Shown here: one piece after another, positions 20,290-30,707 of the stretch | Numbering within the stretch: the first letter of the stretch is position 1 | Layout: the number at the start of each line of letters is the position of its first letter | Assembly (NCBI GenBank): GCA_907163375.1 | Contig: CAJQUW010010341.1 | Location: forward strand, 558,001-622,000 | DNA length: 64,000 nucleotides | Source of the DNA: Prostheceraeus crozeri | Taxonomy: Eukaryota; Platyhelminthes; Polycladida; Euryleptidae | Direction: 5' to 3' | Made by a program: the position numbers and the translations under genes | Notes under the pieces: model-generated | What the model saw: only the letters and a program-made list of their open reading frames with translations | What the model was told of the DNA's origin: nothing | Databases searched by the model: none

Positions 20290-21545
20290 ATGACGAATAA
20301 GATTTACTACTTTGCAAGTTAGACTAAGCGTTCTATTATTTGTAAATGAAAGATATAGTTTCAATAGTTTACATGTTAAAAATAAAGTTTCAATAGTGTG
20401 TATGTTAAGAATAAAGTTCTATATGTTTGTATGTTAGAAATAAAATGAAGTTTCATCAGTTTACAAGTTAAGAATAAAGTTTTATCTGCTTGTATGTCAG
20501 GAATGAAATAAAGTTTCACCAGTTTAAAAGTTAAAAATAAAGTTACAATAATGTGTACGTTAGAAACAAGGTTTCAACCCTTTACAAGTTAAAATTAAAG
20601 TTTCAACCGTTTACACGTTAAAAAAGAAGTTTCAATAGTGTGTATGTTAAGAATAAAGTTCTATCTGTTTATATGTTAGAAATAAAATGAAGTTTCACCA
20701 GTTTACAAGTTAAGAATAAATTTTATCTGCTTGTATGTTAGAAATGAAATAAAGTTTCAATAGTGTGTACGTTAGAAATAAAGTTTCAATAGTGCGTATG
20801 TTAAGAATAAAGTTTTATCTTTTTGTATGTTAGAAATAAAATGAAGTTTCATCAGTTTACAAGTTAAGAATAAAGTTTTATCTGTTTGCATGTTAGAAAT
20901 AAAACAAGGTTTCAACCGTTAGCAAGTTAAAAATAAAGTTTCAATAGTTTACAAGTTGCAACTAATGTTTCAATAGTGCGTATGTTAAGAATAAAGTTTT
21001 ATCTGTTTGTATGTTAGAAATAAAATGAAGCTTCACCAGTTTACAAGTTAAGAATAAAGTTTTATCAGCTTGTACGTTAGAAATAAAATGAAGTTTCACC
21101 AGTTTACAAATTAAAAATAAAGTTTCAATAGTGTGTACGTTAGAAGTAAAATTTTAACCGTTTACAAGTTAAAAATAAAATTTCAACAGTGTCTACGTTA
21201 GAAATAAAGTTTTATCTGTTTGTAAAGTACCATCGTAGGATTTACTAGTTTGCAAGTTAGACTCAGCATTCTACTAGTTGTAAATGAAAAATATCGTTTC
21301 AACAGTTTACAGATTAAAATAAAGTTTCAATAGTGTGTATGATGGAAATAAAGTTTAAGCGCTTTGTGCGTTAGAATTAAAGTTTCAGCCGTTAACAAGT
21401 TAAAAATAAAGTTTCAACAATGTGTACGTTAGAAATAAAGTTTTATCTGTTTATATGTTAGAAACAAAACAAAGTTTCAACAGTTTACAAGCTGAAAAAT
21501 AAAGTTTCAACAGTGTGTACGTTAGAAATAAATGAAAGTAAGAAC
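20290..21545. repeat. AT-rich minisatellite, left arm
   Basis: A unit of about 33-38 bp recurs, of the form AATAAAGTTTCAATAGTGTG then TACGTTAGA, in at least three variants (GTGTGTACGTTAG, TTTACAAGTTAA, CTGTTTGTATGTTAG). It contains many AATAAA polyadenylation-like hexamers. It follows the exonuclease gene and reaches the palindrome centre. Confidence 0.8.
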
Positions 21546-21615
21546 TTCATCGTATGAGTATTCAAAGCATGTTTTGTAAATCAAATGTGTGTAGTACTGA
21601 CATGATAGAATCAAG

Positions 21616-21637
21616 CTTGACAAACGCGTTTGTCAAG
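21616..21637. repeat. Symmetry centre of element 1
   Basis: This is a perfect 22-bp palindrome built around ACGCGT (21624-21629). Nearly matching arms extend outward on both sides, with a small asymmetry at about ten bases from the edge. No spacer separates the arms, as expected for a fold-back replication product. Confidence 0.85.
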
Positions 21638-21639
21638 TT

Positions 21640-22960
21640 CATTTGATTCTATCATGTCAGTACTACACACATTTGATTTACAAAACAGGCTTTGAATACT
21701 CATACGATGAAGTTCTTACTTTCATTTATTTCTAACGTACACACTGTTGAAACTTTATTTTTCAACTTGTAAACTGTCGAAACTTTATTTTATTTCTAAC
21801 GTACACACTGTTGAAACTCTATTTTTAACTTGTAAACGGCTGAAACTTTATTTCTAACGCGATTCTATCATGTCAGTACTACACACATTTGATTTACAAA
21901 ACATGCTTTGAATACTCATACGATGAAGTTCTTACTTTCATTTATTACTAACGTACACAATGTTGAAACTTTATTTTTCAGCTTGTAAACTGTTGAAACT
22001 TTGTTTTGTTTCTAACATATAAACAGATAAAACTTTATTTCTAACGTACACACTGTTGAAACTTTATTCTTAACTTGTAAACGGTTGAAACTTTATTTTA
22101 TTTTATTTCTAACACACACACACACACACAAACAGTCATAACTTTATTTCTAACGTACACACTATTGAAACTTTATTTTAATCTGTAAACTGTTGAAACG
22201 ATATTTTTCATTTACAACTAGTAGAATGCTGAGTCTAACTTGCAAACTAGTAAATCCTACGATCGTACTTTACAAACAGATAAAACTTTATTTCTAACGT
22301 AGACACTGTTGAAACTTTATTTTTAACTTGTAAACGGTTGAAACTTTATTTCTAACGTACACACCATTGAAACTTTATTTTTAATTTGTAAACTGGTGAA
22401 ACTTCATTTTATTTCTAACGTACAAGCTGATAAAACTTTATTCTTAACTTGTAAACTGGTGAAGCTTCATTTTATTTCTAACATACAAACAGATAAAACT
22501 TTATTCTTAACATACGCACTATTGAAACATTAGTTGTAACTTGTAAACTATTGAAACTTTATTTTTAACTTGTTAACGGTTGAAACCTTGTTTTATTTCT
22601 AACATGCAAACAGATAAAACTTTATTCTTAACTTGTAAACTGGTGAAGCTTCATTTTATTTCTAACATACAACAGATAAAACTTTATTCTTAACATACGC
22701 ACTATTGAAACTTTATTTTTAACGTGTAAACTATTGAAACTTTATTTTTAACTTGTTAACGGTTGAAACTTTGTTTTATTTCTAACATACAAACAGATAA
22801 AACTTTATTCTTAACTTGTAAACTGATGAAACTTCATTTTATTTCTAACATACAAACATATAGAACTTTATTCTTAACATACACACTATTGAAACTTTAT
22901 TTTTAACATGTAAACTATTGAAACTATATCTTTCATTTACAAATAATAGAACGCTTAATC
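21640..22960. repeat. AT-rich minisatellite, right arm, with a duplicated centre segment
   Basis: This is the inverse of 20290-21545. The segment next to the centre (about 21640-21730) occurs a second time at about 21861-21950, so the right arm has an extra local duplication not seen on the left. Unit numbers also differ slightly between the arms. A short (CA)n run lies at about 22112-22130. Confidence 0.75.
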
Positions 22961-23146
22961 TAACTTGCAAAGTAGTAAATCTTATTCGTCATCAAATCTA
23001 ACTGTTTAAATCCTCATCATGGAAATCAATGTTCCACAGTCCTTTGAAAAAGATATGATCACCCTTCATCTAACCCATCCGTCGCATGATAACAACAACA
23101 ACTCTTCGCATAATAACATTTATTGAATAACTATAACAAGCATGCA

Positions 23147-23677
23147 TTACAAATCAATGGTTTGAAACAGATAAAATAGATACAGCTGGTAACTGTCATA
23201 TAGCGAGCAATGATGACCATACAGGACTTTGGCAGTGTTGAGGTAAGGAGAAAAGAAGCATTGGTTATGAACGTAGCTACTACAACGAACAGAGAAAATA
23301 GGAACAGACAAATCCTTAAAACGTTTCGTGACTTCATGATAGTGTTGATTCACTCTACTAACCCAAGGTGGGAGCACAATGTCATCAATGATTAGATTGG
23401 GAAATACTTTCCTCTCCTTACCAGGATTATTACAAAAGATGCGTATAACATTGAAAGCAGCTAACCATCGTTTAAAGTCAATAAGAAGAGCACTCTCACA
23501 AGAAAAGCCATAGTCTTGCAAATATTTCAGATTAAGTCCATGAATGTGTTTTCTCGCCCATTGATCAACATTGGGATCGCAGTTGGCATGTTGATGATAG
23601 ACACTAACAATCTGATATGTCCAATTGTTCATAGCAATAGCACTGAGCTCCTGTACAGGTTCACCCTCACAATCCAT
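23147..23677 (-). CDS. DEDDh-type 3'-5' exonuclease-like protein, right arm
   Basis: Mirror copy of 19605-20135 with an identical 176-residue sequence; see that entry for the motifs. The phase-0 acceptor lies just upstream, at 23696. Confidence 0.55.
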   Translation of the reverse strand: MDCEGEPVQELSAIAMNNWTYQIVSVYHQHANCDPNVDQWARKHIHGLNLKYLQDYGFSCESALLIDFKRWLAAFNVIRIFCNNPGKERKVFPNLIIDDIVLPPWVSRVNQHYHEVTKRFKDLSVPIFSVRCSSYVHNQCFFSPYLNTAKVLYGHHCSLYDSYQLYLFYLFQTIDL

Positions 23678-23729
23678 AAAAATGATGATAGAAGCCTAAA
23701 ACGGAAATTTACACATCTAAGGAAACGTT

Positions 23730-23978
23730 CTATAACATATTACAAAATGAAGAATTACATCGATGCTTTTCACGACAAAATACACAAATGATATGATGGC
23801 AACGAAGAAGTAAAATGTATCTAATAAGACCACGTCTACGACACTCAAAGCACATAAGCGAATTGTCATAGGGTAGAGTTAGGAAAGGACTAGTAATTCT
23901 CCTTCTTTGATTTGCGTTTTGAGGCAGCATTCTTCTCCGACTTGCGCTTCGTACCACTGCTGTTAAGGATTTGATCAA
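23730..23978 (-). CDS. RING-like zinc protein, right arm
   Basis: Mirror copy of 19304-19552 with identical sequence; the RING-like part begins near 23855. It overlaps the tail of the 235-aa gene in another frame. Confidence 0.55.
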   Translation of the reverse strand: MIKSLTAVVRSASRRRMLPQNANQRRRITSPFLTLPYDNSLMCFECRRRGLIRYILLLRCHHIICVFCREKHRCNSSFCNML

Positions 23979-24664
23979 TTATGTTGTCCACATTGGGTGG
24001 TTTTGGAATATATAGGATGGATTCCATATGCATGGAGAGAGAGGCTATTTTATTATTCTTGTGTCGACCATAATATAGCCCATTCACTTTGAAAAGGATA
24101 CCCCAAGTACCTTCTCCGAGCTCATCACATCTGATGGGTATTGAATGATCTCCCTCCTTCTTATAGTAAGTACACCAATGTGATACCGGTAGGCAAATGT
24201 GATTACCATCCCAAATCTTTCTATAGGGAGTATCCTTGTCATCTCTCGCCTTCCACTCTTGAGCAAGAGTAGTAGGAATGTCCATATTTAATGTCACGTA
24301 CTCCTCAATAATATCAAGTTGGCGGCGAATGTATGGACGCACGGGGATCAGTATGTAGTCCCCATACTGATTGTGCATTATCTTGACATCCGTGGAAGGG
24401 AGCATTCCCGTTTGGAGTACTACGTCATGATCGTCATAACGTAAGACTTGTTTAAATTTACGCTGTAGCGGTGTAGGATTATGTACCTTGGTTGTTTCTT
24501 CCACTGGCCTCAGTTGTAGATGATCTGATCGTAGCGAACCTTGTAACGTTTGACCGCCATTTTGTCCTACTAGTGCAGCAGATGGAGTAGATGCCTGAAA
24601 ATGAAAAAGATTGTATTAAGTTTACGTTCAAGGGAGGAGAGGGAGGAAAGTAGCGACTTACCAT
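23890..24664 (-). CDS. Conserved Polinton left-end protein (about 235 aa), right arm
   Basis: Mirror copy of 18618-19392, with the same ATG-only first exon (24662-24664) and intron. Three amino-acid differences from the left copy are visible (TWGIL for TWDIL, and NVDNI for SVDDI), so the arms are not artificially identical. Confidence 0.65.
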
Positions 24665-25932
24665 TTTAGTTGGATAATAGAATAGGGAACTAGAGAGAGA
24701 GAGAAAATGTGCGTCCGTCACTCGTGTGATTCAACGATGGAATGATTCTCACTGTGGAAGGCTCGCTATTTATATAGAAATGCTTGATTCTCATTGGATG
24801 ATGATCCTCATTCGACAATAACATCAAGCTGATTCCAAATCTGACACGCTAACGAGTGTGACTGCAGAAACATTTCTTCAACGTTCGCTACGTTTCACAA
24901 CAACCTGTCAAAGACTTCTTACAAACTTATTTCAACATTTGCATTTAAGTGAACATGTGATTCACATATTCTACACGAACGGTTAACGCATGTAATATAA
25001 AACCCTAAATCCAACCGTAGAGGAGCCTAGCCTTGGATTATGAACTTTACAATCCATGCAATTCAATGTCATGGAACTAGCTCTCATACACTCAACGTGT
25101 GTGACAACATCTGGTTTTATAAAACATTCAACGCTGACTATAAGACCTTGTGTGAAACAATCTACACAGCGCAGTAAAACTTTCTAGCGCTGTGATGAAC
25201 ACTGTTTTCATATAACATTCTAAACTCGCAGTCTTACTGCAGTAGAAAACTGATTTTACTAAACCTGATGAAGCTAATCTAACAGTCATGAAGTTTGAAT
25301 TTCTAATAGGGAAACATTTGGCAACTGTCTCCAATAAAACTTTCTAACACTGTGAAAGTAAGTTACAAGACAATCTACACTGTGCAGTAAAACCTTCTAA
25401 AACTTTCTAGTGCTGTGATGAGTTCGGTCAGTCATATAACGTCAATGATCAAACTTTATTTTCACAAACGTGCGTCGCGGTAAATTATTTGACTACACTA
25501 ACGCTTACATTTCATGACATGTGTGTTTCATAAAACGTCATAATCAAACTTTTCTAACTATACATCAGCCTGTGTTGCAGTAAAACTTTTACAAACCATG
25601 ATACACTTTCTAACGACACTCACGAATACAACTTCGATGATCAGACTTTACTTTCTCAAACGGGTGTCACAGTAAAATTATTTGACTACACTAACTTTGC
25701 AAACCATGATACACTTTCTGACTAGACTTACAAATAAAACGTTGATGATCAAACTTTCTAACTATACATCAACCTGTGTTGCAATAAAACTTTTGTACAA
25801 CATGATAAAGTTTCTGACTAGACTTACGAATACAACGTTGATGATCAAACTTTTCTAACTATACATCAACCTGTGTTGCAGTAAAACTTTTACAAACCAT
25901 GATACACTTTCTAACGACACTCACGAATAGTG

Positions 25933-26082
25933 ATGGAGATCGCCAGCACCAAATTCCTCCACCAATTATGGGAATGGTACACCCCTAACTCCCAGCCACG
26001 AACTATGGCGGAGTGGGAGTACATCGACAAAGTGAGGCTCGCGGTAGAAGAACGATTGAAGCAAGTGAACTGTTTTTTGTGA
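25933..26082 (+). CDS. Short conserved reading frame (49 aa), right arm
   Basis: Mirror copy of 17200-17349, homologous to the C-terminal part of the 105-aa protein of element 2. See the left-arm entry. Confidence 0.45.
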   Translation: MEIASTKFLHQLWEWYTPNSQPRTMAEWEYIDKVRLAVEERLKQVNCFL

Positions 26083-26570
26083 TCTATGTGAATCCAGACT
26101 CTGGGACGATATTGACGATGAAGACCTTTTGAAATACATGCCATAATAAATTTTTATTTCGTATTATCTTTGCTTTCATACTGACTTACTTGAATGGGGC
26201 TTCAGTGGATGATTTAAGCATGTATACTTTTTCATTTGGAAATAGTAGCACACTTAGTCTAACTTGTAAATCTTATAACATTTCATATGGGTGATAATGG
26301 TAGATGAAATAGTGTTAAATAAAATTAAGATAGCTTACACTTCTGATACAGGGATAGCAATCGACTGCGATCCATGTGTAAAGAGCTTGTTAGACTACGG
26401 AAGAGAGAAGTGTGTTATGTTGCGTGTGGCGCGTGAGTGTCCTCCCATTTCATTCCATTCATCAATTCGTCTCATTGATAGAGACAGGTAGAACTCATGG
26501 TTCTCATAACGTATGCAATGGAAAGTTTTAGGCAACCTTCGACAGTTGGCTAAATGTCGCCCTGGCGCGA

Positions 26571-26753
26571 ATGCATACTACGTTGAGACAGAGGCAATCA
26601 CTTGCAAACATGACGCAGAGAGGTTTAACAAGATTGACCATTGCCGAATGTCCCTTGCGGTATACACAGCTACGGGTTTCACCGCCGCCCTTTACAGGAA
26701 CGCCCGTCGAAAGGAAGTATTACACCGAACCTCATTTGCAACGTTCAAGTTGA
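26571..26753 (+). CDS. Possible small exon, right arm
   Basis: Mirror copy of 16529-16711. The PVERKYYTEPH end resembles an exon of element 2 near 53480. Weak support. Confidence 0.3.
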   Translation: MHTTLRQRQSLANMTQRGLTRLTIAECPLRYTQLRVSPPPFTGTPVERKYYTEPHLQRSS

Positions 26754-26878
26754 CTGATAGCAGATTCAACTTAATGATAGTATTCGCCAGTCCGAAGACT
26801 GCCCAGGGCAAACCGCGTGGAGGTTCTATCATGTCTTGCCCCATGGTGGCCCTTAAGAGAGCCGGTGGTTCGTTCTCG
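26740..26878 (-). repeat. Duplicated 139-bp cassette, copy B, right arm
   Basis: Mirror of 16404-16542. Confidence 0.6.
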
Positions 26879-26897
26879 GGAGTCGTCATCAGCAATC

Positions 26898-27164
26898 TTA
26901 CTCCATACCGATTCTGCTGAGAGAGAGTCGAAACCGTTCAACCTCAGCAGTGTCGACTTCAATGCTAGTTGGTATGTGAGTGGAGGGTGGAATGTAGCGC
27001 CATTCCATTGGATTGGCAACACTTGCTGTCATCGCATTGCCAATGTGAGCAAGATTGTTCTGAACTCTGTCTTGCTCCTCTATTCTAGCAAATTCATTAA
27101 ATAAATTTCGCGGTCTTAACTGCGGTCCGCGAGGAGAGTTGACTGCAGCGTTTGGTGTCTCCAT
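26898..27164 (-). CDS. Conserved small Polinton accessory protein (88 aa), right arm
   Basis: Mirror copy of 16118-16384 with one visible residue difference (LAHIGN for LAQIGN). Its TATA box is at 27196-27203. See the left-arm entry. Confidence 0.6.
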   Translation of the reverse strand: METPNAAVNSPRGPQLRPRNLFNEFARIEEQDRVQNNLAHIGNAMTASVANPMEWRYIPPSTHIPTSIEVDTAEVERFRLSLSRIGME

Positions 27165-27220
27165 GATTGAAATGAAATGAAATGAGAGGTAGTGGTTTAT
27201 ATACCCCTCTAATGTGATGT

Positions 27221-27359
27221 AACGTTCAAGTTGACTGATAGCAGATTCAACTTAATGATAGTATTCGCCAGTCTAAAGACTGCCCAGGGCAAACCGCGTG
27301 GAGGTTCTATCATGTCTTGCCCCATGGTGGCCCTTAAGAGAGCCGTTGGTTCGTTCTCG
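27221..27359 (-). repeat. Duplicated 139-bp cassette, copy A, right arm
   Basis: Mirror of 15923-16061. Confidence 0.6.
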
Positions 27360-27439
27360 TCGTATCTGAAAATAGAAGGAAAAATAGATGAAATTATATT
27401 CAAGTGATAGAGATGATATTAACTTACCATAAGAGAAAT

Positions 27440-28534
27440 TTAGCCGGTTTGTGACCCCTTCGATGGTGGTGGCTGAGGCAAGTACTTGGCCGGCAGTTTT
27501 CGCTTCCGGTGGCGCAATTCTTTGATGTCGCCATCATGCTTGATGGAGACATGGAGACAGCGCATCTCCGCCATTGCTCCCTCGTAGCATTCGAACGTGC
27601 TGTCGACATCCTCACTTTGCAGCAGAATGTCATCAACAATCCTGCTGTTGATAATTGGTAGGTGGAGTGTTGTTCTTCTCTCCTTGTGCTGCCCGTTCTC
27701 AACCATTTTCATTTTTAGTTGCTCAATCTTGAGCTTAAGCACCCCTTCTTGTGATTTTAAATTTTTAATATTTGCTGCCTGCTCTTCAACTCGCTTTTCA
27801 CTTTGCAGTGCCCTATCCCGAAAAGCCTCCAAATTTATGACCTGCGTTTTGAGGTTCTTGATTTCCTGGACTTGAGCTTTTAGGTTAAAATTTTCACCTC
27901 TCAAAGTCCCGCATTCGTTTCTAAAGCGACTCAACTCATCTTTCAATTGATTGAGCGCAAACTCCTGGCTAACTTTGGCAGCCTGATCATCCTTATTCCA
28001 GGCTAAAGTTTGGGCTTTAATCCCCTTCAATTTTTTCGGGGAAGATTGGCTGATTGGCTTCGCTATTCCTTTAACGGGCACTACAACCTCCTCAGAGTCG
28101 GACTCGTCTGAGGTGTCTGAATCACTGCTTAGATCATTTCCTGTAGTCGGAACAGCAGGATCGGCTATTATTGCATTCTGCAATTCTTCATTTCCTGTAG
28201 TCGGAACAGGAGGATTTATGATATCTGCAATTGCATTCTGCAGTTCTTGATCCAAATCGACCAATTCAAAATAGAGGGCTATGATTTTGACTATGTCCGA
28301 AGTTGTATAATTTGGGAACTTCACAACTGGACAGTTCTGATGCCTCTCATAAAATTTTTCGTGCTGCTTGCCTCTTAAAAATTTTTGGCAATGTGTACAG
28401 CCGGAAACAACACCTTTCTCAACATGAATGTGAGGCGTGTTCTGATACTTATTCAAGTGGCGTTTAAACTCACCACCTCTCTTCACTTCATCACAAGAGA
28501 ACTTTTTAAATAGAAATTTTGAGTTGCCTCCCAT
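27440..28534 (-). CDS. Zinc-binding, coiled-coil Polinton accessory protein (364 aa), right arm
   Basis: Mirror copy of 14748-15842, open along its full length. It differs at a few residues (RNECGTLR for INECETLR, NLKAQ for NLKSQ). See the left-arm entry for domains. Confidence 0.7.
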   Translation of the reverse strand: MGGNSKFLFKKFSCDEVKRGGEFKRHLNKYQNTPHIHVEKGVVSGCTHCQKFLRGKQHEKFYERHQNCPVVKFPNYTTSDIVKIIALYFELVDLDQELQNAIADIINPPVPTTGNEELQNAIIADPAVPTTGNDLSSDSDTSDESDSEEVVVPVKGIAKPISQSSPKKLKGIKAQTLAWNKDDQAAKVSQEFALNQLKDELSRFRNECGTLRGENFNLKAQVQEIKNLKTQVINLEAFRDRALQSEKRVEEQAANIKNLKSQEGVLKLKIEQLKMKMVENGQHKERRTTLHLPIINSRIVDDILLQSEDVDSTFECYEGAMAEMRCLHVSIKHDGDIKELRHRKRKLPAKYLPQPPPSKGSQTG

Positions 28535-28537
28535 ATT

Positions 28538-29205
28538 CTGTAGAAGGAAAGATAAAATAGAATTACTGACAAGTAGCAATGACAATCATTTTAAAAATAC
28601 AACTAATATGTCATTCAATACTTGAGGATAGACAAGCTAGGCTGATGAATCCGTTACAGGCATTACTCAGAGGGGATCTTATCCCGACTCCAAGGCCTCG
28701 GCCCTCAAATCCAACCTCCCGCGGACAGAGCGTGCGTCATATCACTGTGTTGGTATTCGGACCCCGATTTTGACATGAAAACCGGTGGAGTTATTTACAT
28801 CAGGAAGCAAGTCTCGAGCCGAAGCTCGCCTCTGACAACTTTATAAAAGTCTTTATTGAAATCAGAAGGTTTGAAAACCCCGAAAATCGCCAAAAATAGC
28901 GAATTTAAATTTTTCAACTTTTTAGCACTACTTATGAAATTTTATAAGTAGTCTATCACTTAGGGCAGGTCAATAGCGATCGAACCTTTTTTGAATCAAG
29001 TCAAACGGACTTGTAGAAGCAAAGTTACAAGCCTTTAAAGTTTTGGAGTCTTTTATGGCCTGGAGACGAAGGCCATCTCCTGGCGAACCTCTAAGTCTGA
29101 CGCCTTAGCTGATATCAGCAATGAAATTTTCTAAGTCGGCTTCTTACAGAAAACCGGAATTTGGAATGTCCGATGCTATCATCGGAGCTCAGAGAGACGA
29201 CCTAC
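28538..29205 (-). other. Conserved 5'-UTR intron, right arm
   Basis: Mirror of 14077-14744. Here the donor is AAAG then GTAGGT, as in element 2, whereas the left arm has ACG before GTAGGT. Around the donor this arm agrees with element 2 against the left arm. Confidence 0.5.
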
Positions 29206-29304
29206 CTTTGGTAATCTCTTGTCTGAATGACAACTCACTGTCGTTTCCCAGCTTATATAGTTTGTGACGATCAGCTGATGACGTAATATCCATCATCCAA
29301 AAAC

Positions 29305-30627
29305 TTAAAACGCTTCTATCATCGATTCTGGAGGTCCGATTGAGCTGAAAATATACCATTTCAATGTAGAATTTGATGCTGAATCCGAATCTGGCCTCCG
29401 TTTTCCCATCCGATGCTTCGTTTTGGCACTACAGTAGGCAGCCATCGCAAAAATTCTAACTCGTTTTTTCGAAAAAATTTTGTGATGAAAAATTTTTTCT
29501 CTCCGATTGACTTGAAACTCACCATGCTGATAGAGAATTTGACGCTGATTCCAAATCTGAAATCCGTTTTCCAATCCGATGCTTCGTTTTGAAGCTACAG
29601 CCCAAAACGTCCCAAATTGTAACTCTGTCGTTTTTCGCCAATGTCCCAAAATCTTAAATGGCGTCTCACATCTAAACGAAGACAGATATGAACAAGCCGT
29701 TTGTTTCACTGAATTTGTCTCACTCTTAGCTTTCAAACGAGCTATGGCACGACAAAATCCGTCCACTGGAAGCCAAAATCGAAGCTAGCTCTCCCGAGGG
29801 GGAGGACGTCAGCGAAAATTTTTTCTCTCCGATTGCGTTCAAATTCACCATACCGATGCAGAATTTCACGCTGAATCCGAGTCTGGCCTCCGTTTTCTCA
29901 TCCGATGGTTCGTTTGGGCGCTACACACCAAAACGTCCCAAATTCTAACTCTGTCGTTTTTTCGAAAAATGTTGAAAATGTTTTCTCGCCGATTGACTTG
30001 AAACTCACCATACAGATAGAGAATTTCACGCTGATTCCAAATCTGAAATCCGTTTTCCAATCCGATGCTTCGTTTTGAAGCTACAGCCCAAAACGTCCCA
30101 AATTGTAACTCTGTCGTTTTTCGCCAATGTCCCAAAATCTTAAATGGCGTCTCACATCTAAACGAAGACAGATATGAACAAGCCGTTTGTTTCACTGAAT
30201 TTGTCTCACTCTTAGCTTTCAAACGAGCTATTGCACGACAAAATCCGTCCACTGGAAGCCAAAATCGAAGCTAGCTCTCCAGAGGGGGGGGACGTCAGCG
30301 AAAATTTTTTCTCTCCGATTGCGTTCAAATTCACCATACAGATGCAGAATTTCACGCTGAATCCAAATCTGGCCTCCGTTTTCCCATCCGAGCACTCCTT
30401 CCACTCGAAACAGCCCATTTTACAACCCAACATTCAGCAGATTGCACGAAAAACATCACACACTATATCTCAAGACAAATCCTGGCGGTCGCCCAAGACC
30501 AGCACGACACTCTGCCGTTCCCGAGGGGGGGACGTCAGACCCGAAGCACCACAGCGGCCGACCACGACACTCTACCGTTCCAGTGGGGGAGGGGCACCGG
30601 TCGAGTGTTCGCCGTTTTCTTACTACT
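29305..30627. repeat. Right subterminal tandem repeats of element 1
   Basis: Two units of about 486 bp (equivalent points 29579 and 30065) against three in the left arm. This explains most of the length difference between the arms. It ends ...TTTTCTTACTACT before TACGAA at 30628-30633. Confidence 0.8.
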
Positions 30628-30707
30628 TACGAATGCTCTTCTGTCATGAATAATGCTGCTAATCTGAGAACTGTGATGAACATTTTACTTTCAGAAATTA
30701 GCATGTA

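Larger units (their letters stand above)
12169..30627. mobile_element. Element 1: palindromic, capsid-less Polinton derivative (18.5 kb)
   Basis: Both ends read AGTAGTAAGAAAACGGCGAA inward and are flanked by TACGAA. The whole element is an inverted duplication centred near 21627. Mirrored coordinates sum to 43282 without drift from about 14700 to 20150, so there is no net indel in 5.4 kb, and only about ten amino-acid-level differences are visible between the arms. Each arm runs from the end inward: subterminal repeats, coiled-coil gene, 88-aa gene, small genes, a 1.1-kb non-coding stretch, 235-aa gene, RING-like gene, DEDDh-like exonuclease, minisatellite, centre. Polymerase, integrase, capsid, protease and packaging ATPase are all absent. 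The cargo genes are open and the element looks whole and young. It must have been moved by proteins supplied in trans. Confidence 0.85.

Noticed and set aside
20290-22960. CRISPR-like regular repeat array
   Set aside because: The repeats are contiguous AT-rich variants without unique spacers, in a eukaryotic context; this is a minisatellite.
12169-30627. Assembly fold-back artefact as the explanation of the palindrome
   Set aside because: Outer-only TSDs, real base differences between arms, unequal repeat numbers and different flanks make this less likely, though read mapping should confirm it.
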